A stretch of DNA of 64,000 nucleotides from Streptomyces avermitilis MA-4680 = NBRC 14893 (GCF_000009765.2 NC_003155.5:7440001-7504000); one strand, 5' to 3'; shown: positions 35,639 to 47,809, numbered from the stretch's first letter. The notes: a model not told the origin generated them from the letters alone. Numbers and translations are program-made.

Positions 35639-36571
35639 TCACGCCCTGTCCGCGACGCGTTCGCCGAGGAGGCCTTGTGGCCGCAGCAGCAGTACGAGGA
35701 TGAGGAGGACGAAGGCCCAGACGGGGGCCCAGCTGCCGCCGCCGAGCTGCTGCATGCCGGGGATGCCGTCGATGTAGGCGGTGGCGAGGGTTTCGGCGAC
35801 GCCGAGGACGACTCCGCCGAGCATGGCGCCGTAGATGTTGCCGATGCCGCCGAGGACGGCCGCGGTGAAGGCCTTGAGGCCCATCTGGAAGCCCATGTCG
35901 TACTTGATCTGGCCGTAGCGCAGGCCGTAGGCGACGGCGGCGACCGCGGCGAAGAGTCCGCCGATGGCGAAGGCGATGACGATGATGCGGTTGGTGTCGA
36001 TGCCCATGAGCTGGGCGGTGTCCGGGTCCTGGGCGGTGGCCTGCATGGCGCGGCCGGTGCGGGAGAGGCGGACGAAGAAGCCGAGAGCGGCCATACAGAT
36101 GGGGGCGGCGATGATGATGAAGAGCTGGCCGCTCTGGATGTGGACGGAGCCGATGTTGAAGGACTCGGTGCCCAGCTGGGGGAAGGTCCTGTCGGTCTTG
36201 GCGTCCGGGTAGAAGTTGAAGACCACCTGCTGGAGGCCGAGGGAGAGGCCGATGGCGGTGATGAGGGGGGCGAGGCGTGGTGCGCCGCGCAGGGGCCGGT
36301 AGGCGAAGCGTTCCGCCCCGACGGCGATGAGTACGGCGATGAGGCCGCCTCCGATGAGCATCGCCGGGAGGGCTATCCACATGGATGTGCCGTCTGGCAG
36401 GACGTAGAAGTAGACCGTGAGTGCGCCGAAGCCTCCGGTCATGAAGATCTCGCCGTGGGCGAAGTTGATGAGCTGGACGATGCCGTACACCATCGTGTAA
36501 CCGATGGCGATCAGCCCGTACATCGAGCCGAGGAACAGCCCGTTGGCCAGCTGCTGCGGCAGGGTGTGCAC
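35639..36571 (-). CDS. livH: Branched-chain amino-acid ABC transporter permease
   Basis: A 310-aa LivH permease with about eight membrane segments. The N-terminus QQLANGLFLGSMYGLIAIGYTMVYGIVQLINFAHGEIFM is diagnostic, and SRTGRAMQATAQDPDTAQLMGID is the ATPase-contact loop. GTG start at 36571; the gene follows the substrate-binding protein gene after a 111-bp gap with a strong hairpin. Confidence 0.94.
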   Translation of the reverse strand: MHTLPQQLANGLFLGSMYGLIAIGYTMVYGIVQLINFAHGEIFMTGGFGALTVYFYVLPDGTSMWIALPAMLIGGGLIAVLIAVGAERFAYRPLRGAPRLAPLITAIGLSLGLQQVVFNFYPDAKTDRTFPQLGTESFNIGSVHIQSGQLFIIIAAPICMAALGFFVRLSRTGRAMQATAQDPDTAQLMGIDTNRIIVIAFAIGGLFAAVAAVAYGLRYGQIKYDMGFQMGLKAFTAAVLGGIGNIYGAMLGGVVLGVAETLATAYIDGIPGMQQLGGGSWAPVWAFVLLILVLLLRPQGLLGERVADRA

Positions 36572-36618
36572 CGCGCGGCCTCCATGTGGGTGTGGAAGGT
36601 GAGCAGACTGAGTGGAGC

Positions 36619-36657
36619 GGGCCGCGCGGCTGGCGTGTGGTGGGTGCCGCGCGGCCC
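36619..36657 (-). terminator. Intra-operon hairpin between livJ and livH
   Basis: A perfect 12-bp stem (GGGCCGCGCGGC / GCCGCGCGGCCC) with a 15-nt loop, with no T-tract on the transcribed strand. Placed directly after the binding-protein gene, it probably reduces read-through or stabilises the livJ message so that more binding protein than permease is made. Confidence 0.7.
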
Positions 36658-36682
36658 GGGTGGTGCTGTGGTGCCGGGTGGG

Positions 36683-37906
36683 TCAGCCGGCGTTGTAGGT
36701 GCCGCTCTTGACGGCCTTCCACTTGCCCTTGACGACCTGGTAGACGGTGAGCTGCTTGTTGGTGGTGTCGCCGTACTCGTCGAAGGCGACGGGGCCGGCG
36801 ATGCCGTCGAACTTGGTCTTCTGGACCTCGTCGACGATCTTGGTGCGGGCGTCGGAGGGGACCTTGCCGTCCTTCACGACGTTGCCGATGGCCTTGATGA
36901 TGGCGGTGGCGGCGTCGTAGGAGTAGCCACCGTAGGTGCCGTAGTCGCCGGGGTACTTCTTCGCCTTGTAGGTGGCGATGAACTCCTTGGCGGCGGGCAG
37001 GGTGGTGACGGGGACGCCGACGGAGGTGACGAGGTCGCCTTCGGAGGGCTTGCCGGCGGTCTCGATGTAGGTGTCGGAGAACATGCCGTCGCCGCCGAAC
37101 AGCGGGATGTCGACGCCGCCGTCCTTGAGCTGCTTGGTGATCTTCTCGGACTCGTCGTACTGGCCGCCGTAGTAGAACAGGTCGGCGCCGGAGTTCTTGA
37201 CCTTGGTGACGAGCGAGGAGAAGTCGGTGTCGCCGACGCTGATGTGGTCCTCGGCGGTGACCTTGCCGCCCGCCTTTTTGAAGTTCTGCTTGAAGAGCTT
37301 GGCGAGGCCGGCGCCGTAGGTCTGCTTGTCGTCGACGATGAAGACCTTGCGCTTCTTCAGGGTGTTGTAGGCGTAGTCGGCCGCGAAGCCGCCCTGGAGG
37401 GCGTCGGTGGTGGCGGTGCGGAAGTACGTCTTGTAAGGACGTTCCTTCTTGCTCTGCCAGTTCTTGCCCTGGGTCAGCTCGGGGGCGGTGTTCGACGGGG
37501 AGATCTGGACGAGGCCGGCCGTGTCGAAGACCTGCTGCATCTGGGTGGCGACACCGGAGTTCAGCGGGCCGACGACGCCGAGGACGTCCTTGTTGGCGAC
37601 GAGGGCGGTGGCGTTCTGCTGGCCGCTGGCCGGGACGGCCTTGTCGTCGAGGGCCTTGACCTTGAACGTGACGCCGGGCACGAGGTTCTTCTTGTTGGCG
37701 TCGTCGACGGCGATCTGGACGCCGTACTGGATGCCGAGGCCGGTGGCGGAGTTCTGGCCGGTGAGGGGCGCGTCGACGCCGATGACCACGGTCGTCTTGC
37801 TGCCGCTGTCGCTGCCCTTGTCGTCGTCGCGCGATCCGCAAGCGGTGAGCGTGAGTGCTCCGGTGGTGAGCACGGTGGTGAGTATCAGCAAGGAACGGTG
37901 TCGCAC
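36683..37906 (-). CDS. livJ: Branched-chain amino-acid ABC transporter substrate-binding lipoprotein
   Basis: A 407-aa extracytoplasmic binding protein. The signal ends in the lipobox LTAC near residue 23, so the mature protein is lipid-anchored. The family I periplasmic-binding fold is clear (VVIGVDAPLTGQNSATGLGIQYGVQIAVDDANKK, VLGVVGPLNSGVATQMQQVF, SYDAATAIIKAI). GTG 37906 is preceded by GGAGAGG. First gene of the liv operon; very C-rich synonymous sites suggest strong expression. Confidence 0.94.
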   Translation of the reverse strand: MRHRSLLILTTVLTTGALTLTACGSRDDDKGSDSGSKTTVVIGVDAPLTGQNSATGLGIQYGVQIAVDDANKKNLVPGVTFKVKALDDKAVPASGQQNATALVANKDVLGVVGPLNSGVATQMQQVFDTAGLVQISPSNTAPELTQGKNWQSKKERPYKTYFRTATTDALQGGFAADYAYNTLKKRKVFIVDDKQTYGAGLAKLFKQNFKKAGGKVTAEDHISVGDTDFSSLVTKVKNSGADLFYYGGQYDESEKITKQLKDGGVDIPLFGGDGMFSDTYIETAGKPSEGDLVTSVGVPVTTLPAAKEFIATYKAKKYPGDYGTYGGYSYDAATAIIKAIGNVVKDGKVPSDARTKIVDEVQKTKFDGIAGPVAFDEYGDTTNKQLTVYQVVKGKWKAVKSGTYNAG

Positions 37907-38831
37907 GATCAATCCTCTCCCTGGCGCGACCCTCCTGCTGGAGGGCCGTGTGTCTCGCCGGGCCGTACTGGGGTGTTGCTGGGCCGTGCTGCAGACGCGC
38001 CCGGCGGCGCGGTGACTGGCCGTGACTATAAGCGCAGGTGGCGGCGTCGGGGAGGAGATGGGGACAGGCTGTGACGCTCTTGTTATGCCGTGGGTTGGGC
38101 TCGGGGGTGGGGGGCGGTCGGTCGGGGGCCTGGCGCGGTGCTCCCCGTGACCGCATGGTGAGAACGCCCTGTTCCGCTCAGGGGCTCCAAGTGATCTTGC
38201 GAGGGCTGGGGCGGGGCTGGGCGGGGCGTCTGAGGGAGCGTTGGCAAGGCGGCGCGACGGCCATTCCTTGTATTGCATGCAGGTTACACAGTGTTACTTC
38301 CCTGTGGGGGGCACGCGGTGTGCGGCAGCCGGGAGAGGGTGCGTGGGCGGTTGCCGCCGACGAGGAAGCTGTACGGCTGCTGTGCTTGTGGGGTGCGCAG
38401 GATCAGGTCCAGGCGGGGGATGTTGACGCCGTGGGGCAGGGCCCGGCAGTCGGGTACGGAGATGCGCGCGGCGAGGCGCCGGGGCCGGCCGGCCTTGACT
38501 GTCAGTGGCGGGGAGGGTGTCGTGCGGGTGGCGAGAGCTGGTAGGTCGGCGCGGCGGGGCGGGGGCGGCGGCCGTCGCCAGGGCGGCGGGGAGCGCCTGG
38601 AGGGCCCGGCGGTGGTGGACGGGCGGTGTGGCCCAACGGTCCGGCAGGCGGGGGGAGTTCGCCCCCGACGGCGTCGTCGGGGGCGGGGTGAGGGGCGTCG
38701 GGGCGGGTGGGAAGTCCGGTTCGACGGGCCCGAGGCCGGTCATGCTTCGTGCTGGGCCAAAGGCTCCGGTTCCGCCGGTACCCGGTCCGTCCCGTCCTTC
38801 CCCGCCCGTCCCGCCGCCCCCCGAACGGCCG
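37907..38831. other. 925-bp region without a supported gene
   Basis: The first 150 bases should hold the livJ promoter and leader. A short TTGCATGCA palindrome lies near 38272-38280. Beyond 38500 the sequence is G-rich and low in complexity. Several frames are open on both strands (for example 38294-38743 minus, Pro/Ala/Arg-rich), but none has a good RBS or recognisable motif. Confidence 0.6.
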
Positions 38832-39293
38832 CTATTTCGCGGGGAGTTCGCGCAGCAGGCAGGTCAGGCGGGCGGTGCACACGCGCTTGCCCTCCTCGTC
38901 GCTGATCACGATCTCGTACGTCGCCGTGGAGCGCCCCCGGTGCACGGGTGTGGCCACTCCGGTGACCAGCCCGGACCGTACGCCCCGGTGGTGCGTGCAG
39001 TTCAGGTCGACGCCCACGGCGAGCTTGGAGCTGCCGCCGTGGAGCATGGAGCCGACGGAGCCGAGGGTCTCGGCGAGGACGGCGGAGGCGCCGCCGTGCA
39101 GCAGCCCGTACGGCTGGGTGTTGCCCTCGACGGGCATGGTGCCGACGACCCGCTCCGCGGAGGCCTCGAGGATCCGGACGCCCATGCGTGTGCCGAGGTG
39201 TCCGGCGGAGAAGAGGGCGGGCAGGTCGACGCCGAGTGCCGCGTACTCGTCGATGACCTCTTGCGGGAACGTCGGGGTGTGCTGCTCGCCCAT
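38832..39293 (-). CDS. PaaI-type hotdog thioesterase
   Basis: A 153-aa acyl-CoA thioesterase of the hotdog fold. QPYGLLHGGASAVLAETLGSVGS is the family signature with the catalytic Asn/Asp-Gly-Gly region (HGG), and VDLNCTHHRGVRSGLV follows. Substrate is probably an aromatic or 1,4-dihydroxynaphthoyl-type CoA; this is inferred. It lies downstream of the ydeP-like gene with a 66-bp gap containing a palindrome. Confidence 0.88.
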   Translation of the reverse strand: MGEQHTPTFPQEVIDEYAALGVDLPALFSAGHLGTRMGVRILEASAERVVGTMPVEGNTQPYGLLHGGASAVLAETLGSVGSMLHGGSSKLAVGVDLNCTHHRGVRSGLVTGVATPVHRGRSTATYEIVISDEEGKRVCTARLTCLLRELPAK

Positions 39294-39347
39294 GGGGCCC
39301 GGCTCCGTTCGTCGTGTCGCTGTGGACCGATCTTGCTCACTGCCTGG

Positions 39348-39359
39348 CTGAGCAAACGC

Positions 39360-39363
<4 letters not shown>
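39348..39363. promoter_or_regulatory. Palindrome upstream of the thioesterase gene
   Basis: CTGAGCAAACGCTCAG has 5-6-bp arms (CTGAGC/GCTCAG) around AAAC, the form of a TetR-family operator. It covers the stop codon of the oxidoreductase gene and lies 55 bp upstream of the thioesterase start. No adjacent regulator gene is present. Confidence 0.4.
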
Positions 39364-41642
<2,279 letters not shown>

Positions 41643-41797
41643 CGAGCTGCTCTCCTTCGCGTCCACGTGTGAGGTACGTCTCCGATCCTCGCACGGGGCG
41701 GTGACAGCGCCGGGGCCCGGGCCTGGAGGGCGCTCGGGCGACCGGGGCCCGGTCCGAACGGCTCTCACTGTCAGTGGGGCGTGGCAGGATCGGGGGC

Positions 41798-44521
41798 GTG
41801 GCAGAAACAGCATCGAAGAAGACCGAGAAGACCTCCGGCGGCGCGCGTCCGCGGCTGATGCTCATGGACGGGCACTCGCTGGCGTACCGCGCGTTCTTCG
41901 CGCTGCCCGCGGAGAACTTCACGACCGCGACCGGCCAGCCGACGAACGCGATCTACGGCTTCGCGTCGATGCTGGCGAACACGCTGCGCGACGAGGCGCC
42001 CACGCACTTCGCGGTGGCGTTCGACGTCTCGCGCAAGACGTGGCGCTCCGAGGAGTTCACGGAGTACAAGGCGAACCGCTCCAAGACCCCGGACGAGTTC
42101 AAGGGGCAGGTCGAGCTGATCGGTGAGCTGCTCGACGCGATGCACGCGCAGCGGTTCGCGGTCGACGGCTTCGAGGCGGACGACATCATCGCCACGCTCG
42201 CCACGCAGGCCGAGGCCGAGGGCTTCGAGGTCCTCATCGTCACCGGTGACCGGGACTCCTTCCAGCTGGTCAGCGATCACACGACGGTGCTGTATCCGAC
42301 GAAGGGCGTCTCGGAGCTGACCCGGTTCACCCCGGAGAAGGTCTTCGAGAAGTACGGGTTGACGCCCGCGCAGTACCCGGACTTCGCGGCGCTGCGCGGC
42401 GACCCGTCCGACAACCTGCCGGGCATCCCGGGCGTCGGCGAGAAGACCGCGGCCAAGTGGATCAACCAGTTCGGTTCGTTCGCGGAGCTGGTCGAGCGCG
42501 TCGACGAGGTCAAGGGCAAGGTCGGCCAGAACCTCCGCGACCACCTGGAGTCGGTGAAGCTGAACCGCCGGCTCACGGAGATGGTGCGGGACGTCGAGCT
42601 GCCGAAGTCGGTCGCCGCCCTGGAGCGCGCTCCGTACGACCGCACGGCCGTCGCGATGGTCCTGGACACCCTGGAGATCCGCAACCCGTCCCTGCGCGAG
42701 CGGCTGCTGGCCGTCGACCCGGGCGGGGAGGAGGCCGAGGAGGCGCCGGTCGCCGCGGGCGTCGCGGTGGACGGCGCGGTGCTGGGCGCGGGCGAGCTGA
42801 AGCCGTGGCTCGCCGAGCACGGCACGACGGTCCTGGGGCTGGCCACGGTCGACTCCTGGGCGCTCGGCGCGGGTGCGGTGGCCGAGGTCGCGCTCGCCGC
42901 GGCCGACGGGGCGGCCGCCTGGTTCGACCCGTCCCAGCTGGACGAGGCCGACGAGAACGCGTTCGCGACGTGGCTCGCCGACCCCGCGAAGCCCAAGGTG
43001 CTGCACAACGCCAAGGGTGTGATGCGGGTCTTCGCCGAGCACGGCTGGACCGTCGAGGGCGTGTCCATGGACACCGCGCTCGCCGCCTACCTGGTCAAGC
43101 CGGGCCGCCGCTCCTTCGCGCTGGACGCGCTGTCCCTGGAGTACCTCGGCCGTGAGCTGGAGCCCGCCGCGACGGCCGACGGGCAGCTGGCCTTCGGCGC
43201 GGACGAGGGGGCCGAGGCCGACGCGCTGATGGTGCAGGCGCGCGCGATCCTCGACCTGGGCGAGGCGTTCGGCGAGCGGTTGAAGGAGGTCGGCTCGGCC
43301 GACCTGCTCCGCGACATGGAGCTGCCGACGTCCGCCCTGCTGGCCCGGCTGGAGCGGCACGGCATCGCGGCGGACAAGGCCCACCTGGAGGCCATGGAGC
43401 AGATGTTCGCGGGCGCCGTGCAGCAGGCGGTGAAGGAGGCGCACGCGGCCGCGGGACACGAGTTCAACCTGGGCTCGCCCAAGCAGCTCCAGGAAGTCCT
43501 CTTCGGTGAACTGGGCCTGCCCAAGACGAAGAAGACGAAGACGGGCTACACGACGGACGCGGACGCGCTGGCGTGGCTGGCCGCCCAGACGGACAACGAA
43601 CTGCCGGTGATCATGCTCCGTCACCGTGAGCAGGCGAAGCTGCGGGTGACGGTCGAGGGCCTGATCAAGACGATCGCGGCGGACGGCCGCATCCACACCA
43701 CGTTCAACCAGACGGTGGCGGCGACCGGTCGGCTGTCGTCGACCGACCCGAACCTTCAGAACATCCCGGTGCGCACCGACGAGGGCCGCGCGATCCGCCG
43801 CGGCTTCGTGGTCGGCGAGGGCTTCGAGTCGCTGATGACCGCGGACTACAGCCAGATCGAGCTGCGTGTGATGGCCCACCTGTCCGAGGACGAGGGCCTG
43901 ATCGAGGCGTTCACCTCCGGAGAGGACCTGCACACGACGGTCGCCTCCCAGGTGTTCGGGGTGGAGCGCTCAGCGGTGGACGCGGAGATGCGCCGCAAGA
44001 TCAAGGCGATGTCGTACGGCCTCGCGTACGGCCTGTCGGCCTTCGGTCTCTCGCAGCAGCTGAACATCGATGCGGGCGAGGCGCGGGCGCTGATGGACAC
44101 GTACTTCGAGCGCTTCGGAGGAGTACGCGACTATCTGCGCCGCGCGGTCGACGAGGCGCGGGCGACGGGCTACACGGAGACGCTGTTCGGCCGCCGCCGC
44201 TACCTCCCGGACCTGAACAGCGACAACCGCCAGCGCCGCGAGACGGCGGAGCGCATGGCGTTGAACGCGCCGATCCAGGGCACCGCGGCGGACATCGTCA
44301 AGATCGCCATGCTGAACGTGGACCGCGCGCTCCAGGAGGCGAACCTCAAGTCCCGCATGCTCCTCCAGGTCCACGACGAAATCGTCCTGGAGATCGCGCC
44401 GGGCGAGCGGGCGAAGACGGAGGAACTGGTCCGCCGGGAGATGGCGTCCGCCGTGCAGCTGAGGGCTCCGCTGGATGTCTCGGTGGGCGACGGCGGGGAC
44501 TGGGAGTCGGCGGCGCACTAG
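41798..44521 (+). CDS. polA: DNA polymerase I
   Basis: A 907-aa polymerase for gap filling and Okazaki-fragment processing. The 5' nuclease domain (residues 1-300) has MLMDGHSLAYRAFFAL, DGFEADDIIATLA and GDPSDNLPGIPGVGEKTA. The middle 3'-5' exonuclease-like domain (about 305-480) lacks the DxE metal motif (it reads VLGLATVDSWALG), so no proofreading is expected, as usual in actinobacteria. The polymerase domain has MTADYSQIELRVMAHLS, RRKIKAMSYGLAYGLS and VHDEIVLE. GTG 41798 is chosen. Confidence 0.97.
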   Translation: MAETASKKTEKTSGGARPRLMLMDGHSLAYRAFFALPAENFTTATGQPTNAIYGFASMLANTLRDEAPTHFAVAFDVSRKTWRSEEFTEYKANRSKTPDEFKGQVELIGELLDAMHAQRFAVDGFEADDIIATLATQAEAEGFEVLIVTGDRDSFQLVSDHTTVLYPTKGVSELTRFTPEKVFEKYGLTPAQYPDFAALRGDPSDNLPGIPGVGEKTAAKWINQFGSFAELVERVDEVKGKVGQNLRDHLESVKLNRRLTEMVRDVELPKSVAALERAPYDRTAVAMVLDTLEIRNPSLRERLLAVDPGGEEAEEAPVAAGVAVDGAVLGAGELKPWLAEHGTTVLGLATVDSWALGAGAVAEVALAAADGAAAWFDPSQLDEADENAFATWLADPAKPKVLHNAKGVMRVFAEHGWTVEGVSMDTALAAYLVKPGRRSFALDALSLEYLGRELEPAATADGQLAFGADEGAEADALMVQARAILDLGEAFGERLKEVGSADLLRDMELPTSALLARLERHGIAADKAHLEAMEQMFAGAVQQAVKEAHAAAGHEFNLGSPKQLQEVLFGELGLPKTKKTKTGYTTDADALAWLAAQTDNELPVIMLRHREQAKLRVTVEGLIKTIAADGRIHTTFNQTVAATGRLSSTDPNLQNIPVRTDEGRAIRRGFVVGEGFESLMTADYSQIELRVMAHLSEDEGLIEAFTSGEDLHTTVASQVFGVERSAVDAEMRRKIKAMSYGLAYGLSAFGLSQQLNIDAGEARALMDTYFERFGGVRDYLRRAVDEARATGYTETLFGRRRYLPDLNSDNRQRRETAERMALNAPIQGTAADIVKIAMLNVDRALQEANLKSRMLLQVHDEIVLEIAPGERAKTEELVRREMASAVQLRAPLDVSVGDGGDWESAAH

Positions 44522-44788
44522 CGGACCGGGGCGGGGTGCGCCGGGGGTGATCCGGACGGGTGTCGTCGTCCCGGTAGGTGAGCCGCCCGGGCCGCCGAGG
44601 TGTGGCCGAGGCGGCCCTGGGCCCGGCCGACGGACGTCGCCCGGTCCCAGGGCCGGCTTGTGCAGGACCCTGCGGGCGACGGTCTTTTTTCCGGGCAGTG
44701 GCCGGCAGGGCTGGACCGGTGCGCAGGCCACCTCGGGGCGGCCCGTCCCCCAGCCGCCCGCCGACGTCGGTCAGCCCGCCGGTGACGG

Positions 44789-45757
44789 TCAGGAGGCGGC
44801 CGGGCGGCTCGGCTCCTTGCCGGCCCCGTTCCCGGTACGCGCACCGGCACCGGCCTCGTCCCCGACGCCGGCCTCCGTCCCGGCGCCCGCTCCACCGGCC
44901 GCGGCCGGACGGCGCACCCTGATCCCCACCGCGTACAGCAGCGTCCCGAGGACCAGCCCGGCGCCCGCCCCGAAGCACAGGGTCGGGATGAGTTCCCACG
45001 GCTTCGCCGTCGCGCCCCAGTACTCCCACCACCGCGACGCCCGCTGCATCGCCGCCACCACGGCACACCCGCCGATCACCGCACCCGCGACCCACCGGTC
45101 CGAACCGGACAGCACCGGCACCCCCGCCGGCCCGCCAAAACCCGAACCCGAACCCGATCCCGAAGGTGAAGGTGAAGGTGAAGGTGAAGGCGTGGGCAAC
45201 GGCACCCGCCGCAGCGCGACCACCACGAACACCGCGATCACGACCGCCGCCACCGCCGAACTGCCGTACTGGAGGAACCAGTACAGCGGAAAGCCCCCGG
45301 CCTCCTGCCCCAGCACCGGAAACAGCCGAATCCCCCACCGGTCGTGATGCGTGAACGCGTCCCACACGACATGGGTCAGCGCGCCCAGCGCCGCGGACAC
45401 GTACCACCACAGCACCGCCGAGGCCCGCATCCGCGCCCGCGGCACCCCGCAGCGCAGCAGCGCCGCCACCCGCCCCTGCCGGGCCCGCGGCAGCAGCGCG
45501 ACCAGCGGTTCGCGCAGCACCAGCCAGGCACCGGCCAACGCCCAGGCGACGAGCACGTCGAAGGTGAGGACACCGGTGAACGAGTGCGTGAAATCGCCGA
45601 ATTCCATCGCTCCGGACAGCACACTCGCCGCGTAGTAGGTCATATCGGGAGCGAACGAGCCGGCGACGAGGACCGTGGGCACCAGTCGCCCGCGTCCGGT
45701 CCCGTCCCCGCGCACGCCGGGCAGCACGGCCGCCGCATGACTGAGAGTGAACGGCAA
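44789..45757 (-). CDS. DUF4184 family membrane protein
   Basis: A 322-aa membrane protein with about seven segments. The N-terminus PFTLSHAAAVLP and FAPDMTYY, HSFTGVL, WDAFTHHDRWG are typical of DUF4184, distantly related to the YdjM/phospholipase C-like metal-dependent hydrolases. Between segments there is a Ser-Pro repeat (SPSPSPSPS) coded by a GGTGAA hexanucleotide run at 45165-45190. The start is TTG 45757, eight bases after GGAGGG. It converges on polA across a 267-bp gap. Confidence 0.8.
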   Translation of the reverse strand: MPFTLSHAAAVLPGVRGDGTGRGRLVPTVLVAGSFAPDMTYYAASVLSGAMEFGDFTHSFTGVLTFDVLVAWALAGAWLVLREPLVALLPRARQGRVAALLRCGVPRARMRASAVLWWYVSAALGALTHVVWDAFTHHDRWGIRLFPVLGQEAGGFPLYWFLQYGSSAVAAVVIAVFVVVALRRVPLPTPSPSPSPSPSGSGSGSGFGGPAGVPVLSGSDRWVAGAVIGGCAVVAAMQRASRWWEYWGATAKPWELIPTLCFGAGAGLVLGTLLYAVGIRVRRPAAAGGAGAGTEAGVGDEAGAGARTGNGAGKEPSRPAAS

Positions 45758-46081
45758 GTCGGCCCTCCGTGGCTGTCGTCGGCCGGACACAACCGTCCGG
45801 CGATCACAGTCGTCCAGTATGAGGGGCGCATGAAAATCGTGCGGCGAGCCACCCGGCTCCCGCATCCGACCAGCGCCGCAGTCGGCCGGCCACCGGCAAT
45901 CGGGCACCAACGGGTGCCCGGGCGACACAAGTTGTCGTAGGGTCACCTGGGTCACCGTGCCGGGGAGCACGGTCGAACGCCGGTGACACCAGCGACACGG
46001 GCACGCAGCACCAGCACGTAACACCGGCATGTAACACCAGAGCGAACACGCAGGTGGTCGTCCACGGGAGGGGCTTACTCA
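45758..46081. promoter_or_regulatory. Divergent region between DUF4184 and transglycosylase genes
   Basis: A 324-bp gap holding both promoters. A GGTCACC direct repeat lies near 45939-45955 and several AACACC/CACCAG repeats near 45985-46035. I saw no convincing riboswitch. Confidence 0.4.
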
Positions 46082-47791
46082 ATGGCGGCGCATTTCGGCA
46101 GCAGGCTGCGCAGGGGGGCGACAACCACCGCCGTGGCGGCGGCCGCGGTCGCGGCCCTGGCCGCGTCCCAGGCTCCTGGAGTGACCACCGACGACCAGGG
46201 CAGACAGACCACCGGCTCCGAGGCCACACCCGACGGGAACGGCGACGGCTCCGCCACGGGCAACGGCCGCTACTACACCGACCTCCCGCCGCTCGACAGC
46301 CCCACCGCCTCGCCCAGCCCGGGCACCGGCTCCACGACCCCCGCCGGCACCGCGGAGGCGGGCATACCCGCCACCGTCCTCGACGCCTACAAGAAGGCCG
46401 AGACGGCACTGCGCTCGTCCAAGCCGGGCTGCAACCTGCCGTGGCAGCTCCTCGCCGCCATCGGCAAGGTCGAGTCCGGGCAGGCCCGCGGCGGCCGCGT
46501 CGACGCGAACGGTACGACGTACTCGAAGATCCTGGGCCCCAAGCTCGACGGCAACGGCTTCGCCCTGATCGCCGACACCGACAACGGCGCGTACGACGGC
46601 GACAGCGCGTACGACCGCGCGGTCGGCCCCATGCAGTTCATCCCCTCCACCTGGGAGTGGGCGGGCCGCGACGGCAACGGCGACGGCGCGAAGAACCCCA
46701 ACAACATCTACGACGCGGCCCTCGCCGCCGGTCACTACCTCTGCCGCTTCGACCGTGACCTCTCCGTCCAGTCCGAGCTGAACAAGGCCATCCTCGGCTA
46801 CAACAACTCGCAGGAGTACCTGAACACCGTCCTGTCGTGGCTGGAGTACTACCGCAAGGGCACGCACGAGGTGCCGGACGGCACGGGCACGCTGCCCTCG
46901 CACAGCAACGACGACGGCCAGGGAGCGAGCCCCGCGCCCAGTCCGTCGCCGCCGAAGACGCCGAAGCCGCCGAAGACGACGAAGCCGACGAAGCCGGGCA
47001 CGCCCGGCGACGGCGGTTCCACGAGCCCCAGCCCGTCGCCGCCGCCGCCCAGCACCCCCAAGCCGCCGAGCCCCACGCCTCCCACCCCCACCGACACGGT
47101 GGACCACCTGGAGGACGCGGGCACCGCCAAGCTCACCGCGACGGCGGGCGACACGTTCGACCAGAAGGTCGCCGTGCGCACCGAGACCAAGGCCGGCAAG
47201 GCCGTCGCGAAGGTGCGGGTGCGATTCACCATCGTCGGCGACACGGACGCCACGTTCACCGGCGGCGAGACCGTGGCCACGATCGTCACCAACAGCGCCG
47301 GCAAGGCCACCGCGCCCGCGCTGGTGGCAGGACAGAAGACCGGCGACTTCACGGTCCGCGCCACCGTCGTGGGCCGCTCCGTCGCGGGCCTCGACTACAC
47401 GGCGACCGTCACCGAACCCCAGGCCGACGCCCTCGCCCGCACCAGCGCCACCGAGCTGACCTGTGTGCCCGGCGGCGAGTTCGCGGACCAGGTCGAGGTG
47501 AAGGCCACGTACAAGAACGCCGTCGCGGACGGTGTCGCCGCCACCGCGACGATCGTCAAGTCGGCCGACGACGCGACCGAGAACGACAAGGGCCCGTCCT
47601 TCAAGGACGCGGACGGCAAGACCGTACGCACCCTCAAGGACCTCAAGACGGACGCGAACGGCCTGCTGAAGCTTCCGAAGCTGTACGCGGACGACACCGT
47701 CGGCACGTTCCTGCTCCGCATCGACACCACGGGCGGCGCGACCCTCACGGTCGAGCTGAAGGTGGCCGCGGCCACCACCACGACGCCCTAG
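46082..47791 (+). CDS. Secreted lytic transglycosylase with C-terminal beta domains
   Basis: A 569-aa exported murein hydrolase. A signal peptide spans residues 1-33. The transglycosylase domain (about 95-260) shows LPWQLLAAIGKVESGQARGG with the catalytic Glu, and VGPMQFIPSTWEW, GHYLC and AILGYNNSQEYLNTVLSW as in MltB/SLT70-like enzymes. A Pro/Lys/Ser-rich linker (290-345) leads to two Ig-like repeats (LTATAGDTFDQKVAVRTETK..., LTCVPGGEFADQVEVKATYK...), probably wall-binding. A strong terminator follows. Confidence 0.9.
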   Translation: MAAHFGSRLRRGATTTAVAAAAVAALAASQAPGVTTDDQGRQTTGSEATPDGNGDGSATGNGRYYTDLPPLDSPTASPSPGTGSTTPAGTAEAGIPATVLDAYKKAETALRSSKPGCNLPWQLLAAIGKVESGQARGGRVDANGTTYSKILGPKLDGNGFALIADTDNGAYDGDSAYDRAVGPMQFIPSTWEWAGRDGNGDGAKNPNNIYDAALAAGHYLCRFDRDLSVQSELNKAILGYNNSQEYLNTVLSWLEYYRKGTHEVPDGTGTLPSHSNDDGQGASPAPSPSPPKTPKPPKTTKPTKPGTPGDGGSTSPSPSPPPPSTPKPPSPTPPTPTDTVDHLEDAGTAKLTATAGDTFDQKVAVRTETKAGKAVAKVRVRFTIVGDTDATFTGGETVATIVTNSAGKATAPALVAGQKTGDFTVRATVVGRSVAGLDYTATVTEPQADALARTSATELTCVPGGEFADQVEVKATYKNAVADGVAATATIVKSADDATENDKGPSFKDADGKTVRTLKDLKTDANGLLKLPKLYADDTVGTFLLRIDTTGGATLTVELKVAAATTTTP

Positions 47792-47809
47792 CCCGCGTAA
47801 CCCCCAAGC

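Noticed and set aside
38294..38743. A 149-residue minus-strand gene in the gap after livJ
   Set aside because: Pro/Ala/Arg-rich, no RBS, no motif, and all frames are open here; treated as non-coding.
42700..43240. Proofreading exonuclease domain in polA
   Set aside because: The domain is present in outline but the metal-binding acidic residues are missing, as in other actinobacterial polA proteins.
45900..46081. Cyclic-di-AMP riboswitch before the transglycosylase
   Set aside because: Cell-wall hydrolase genes of streptomycetes can carry one, but I could not find the conserved paired elements in this leader.
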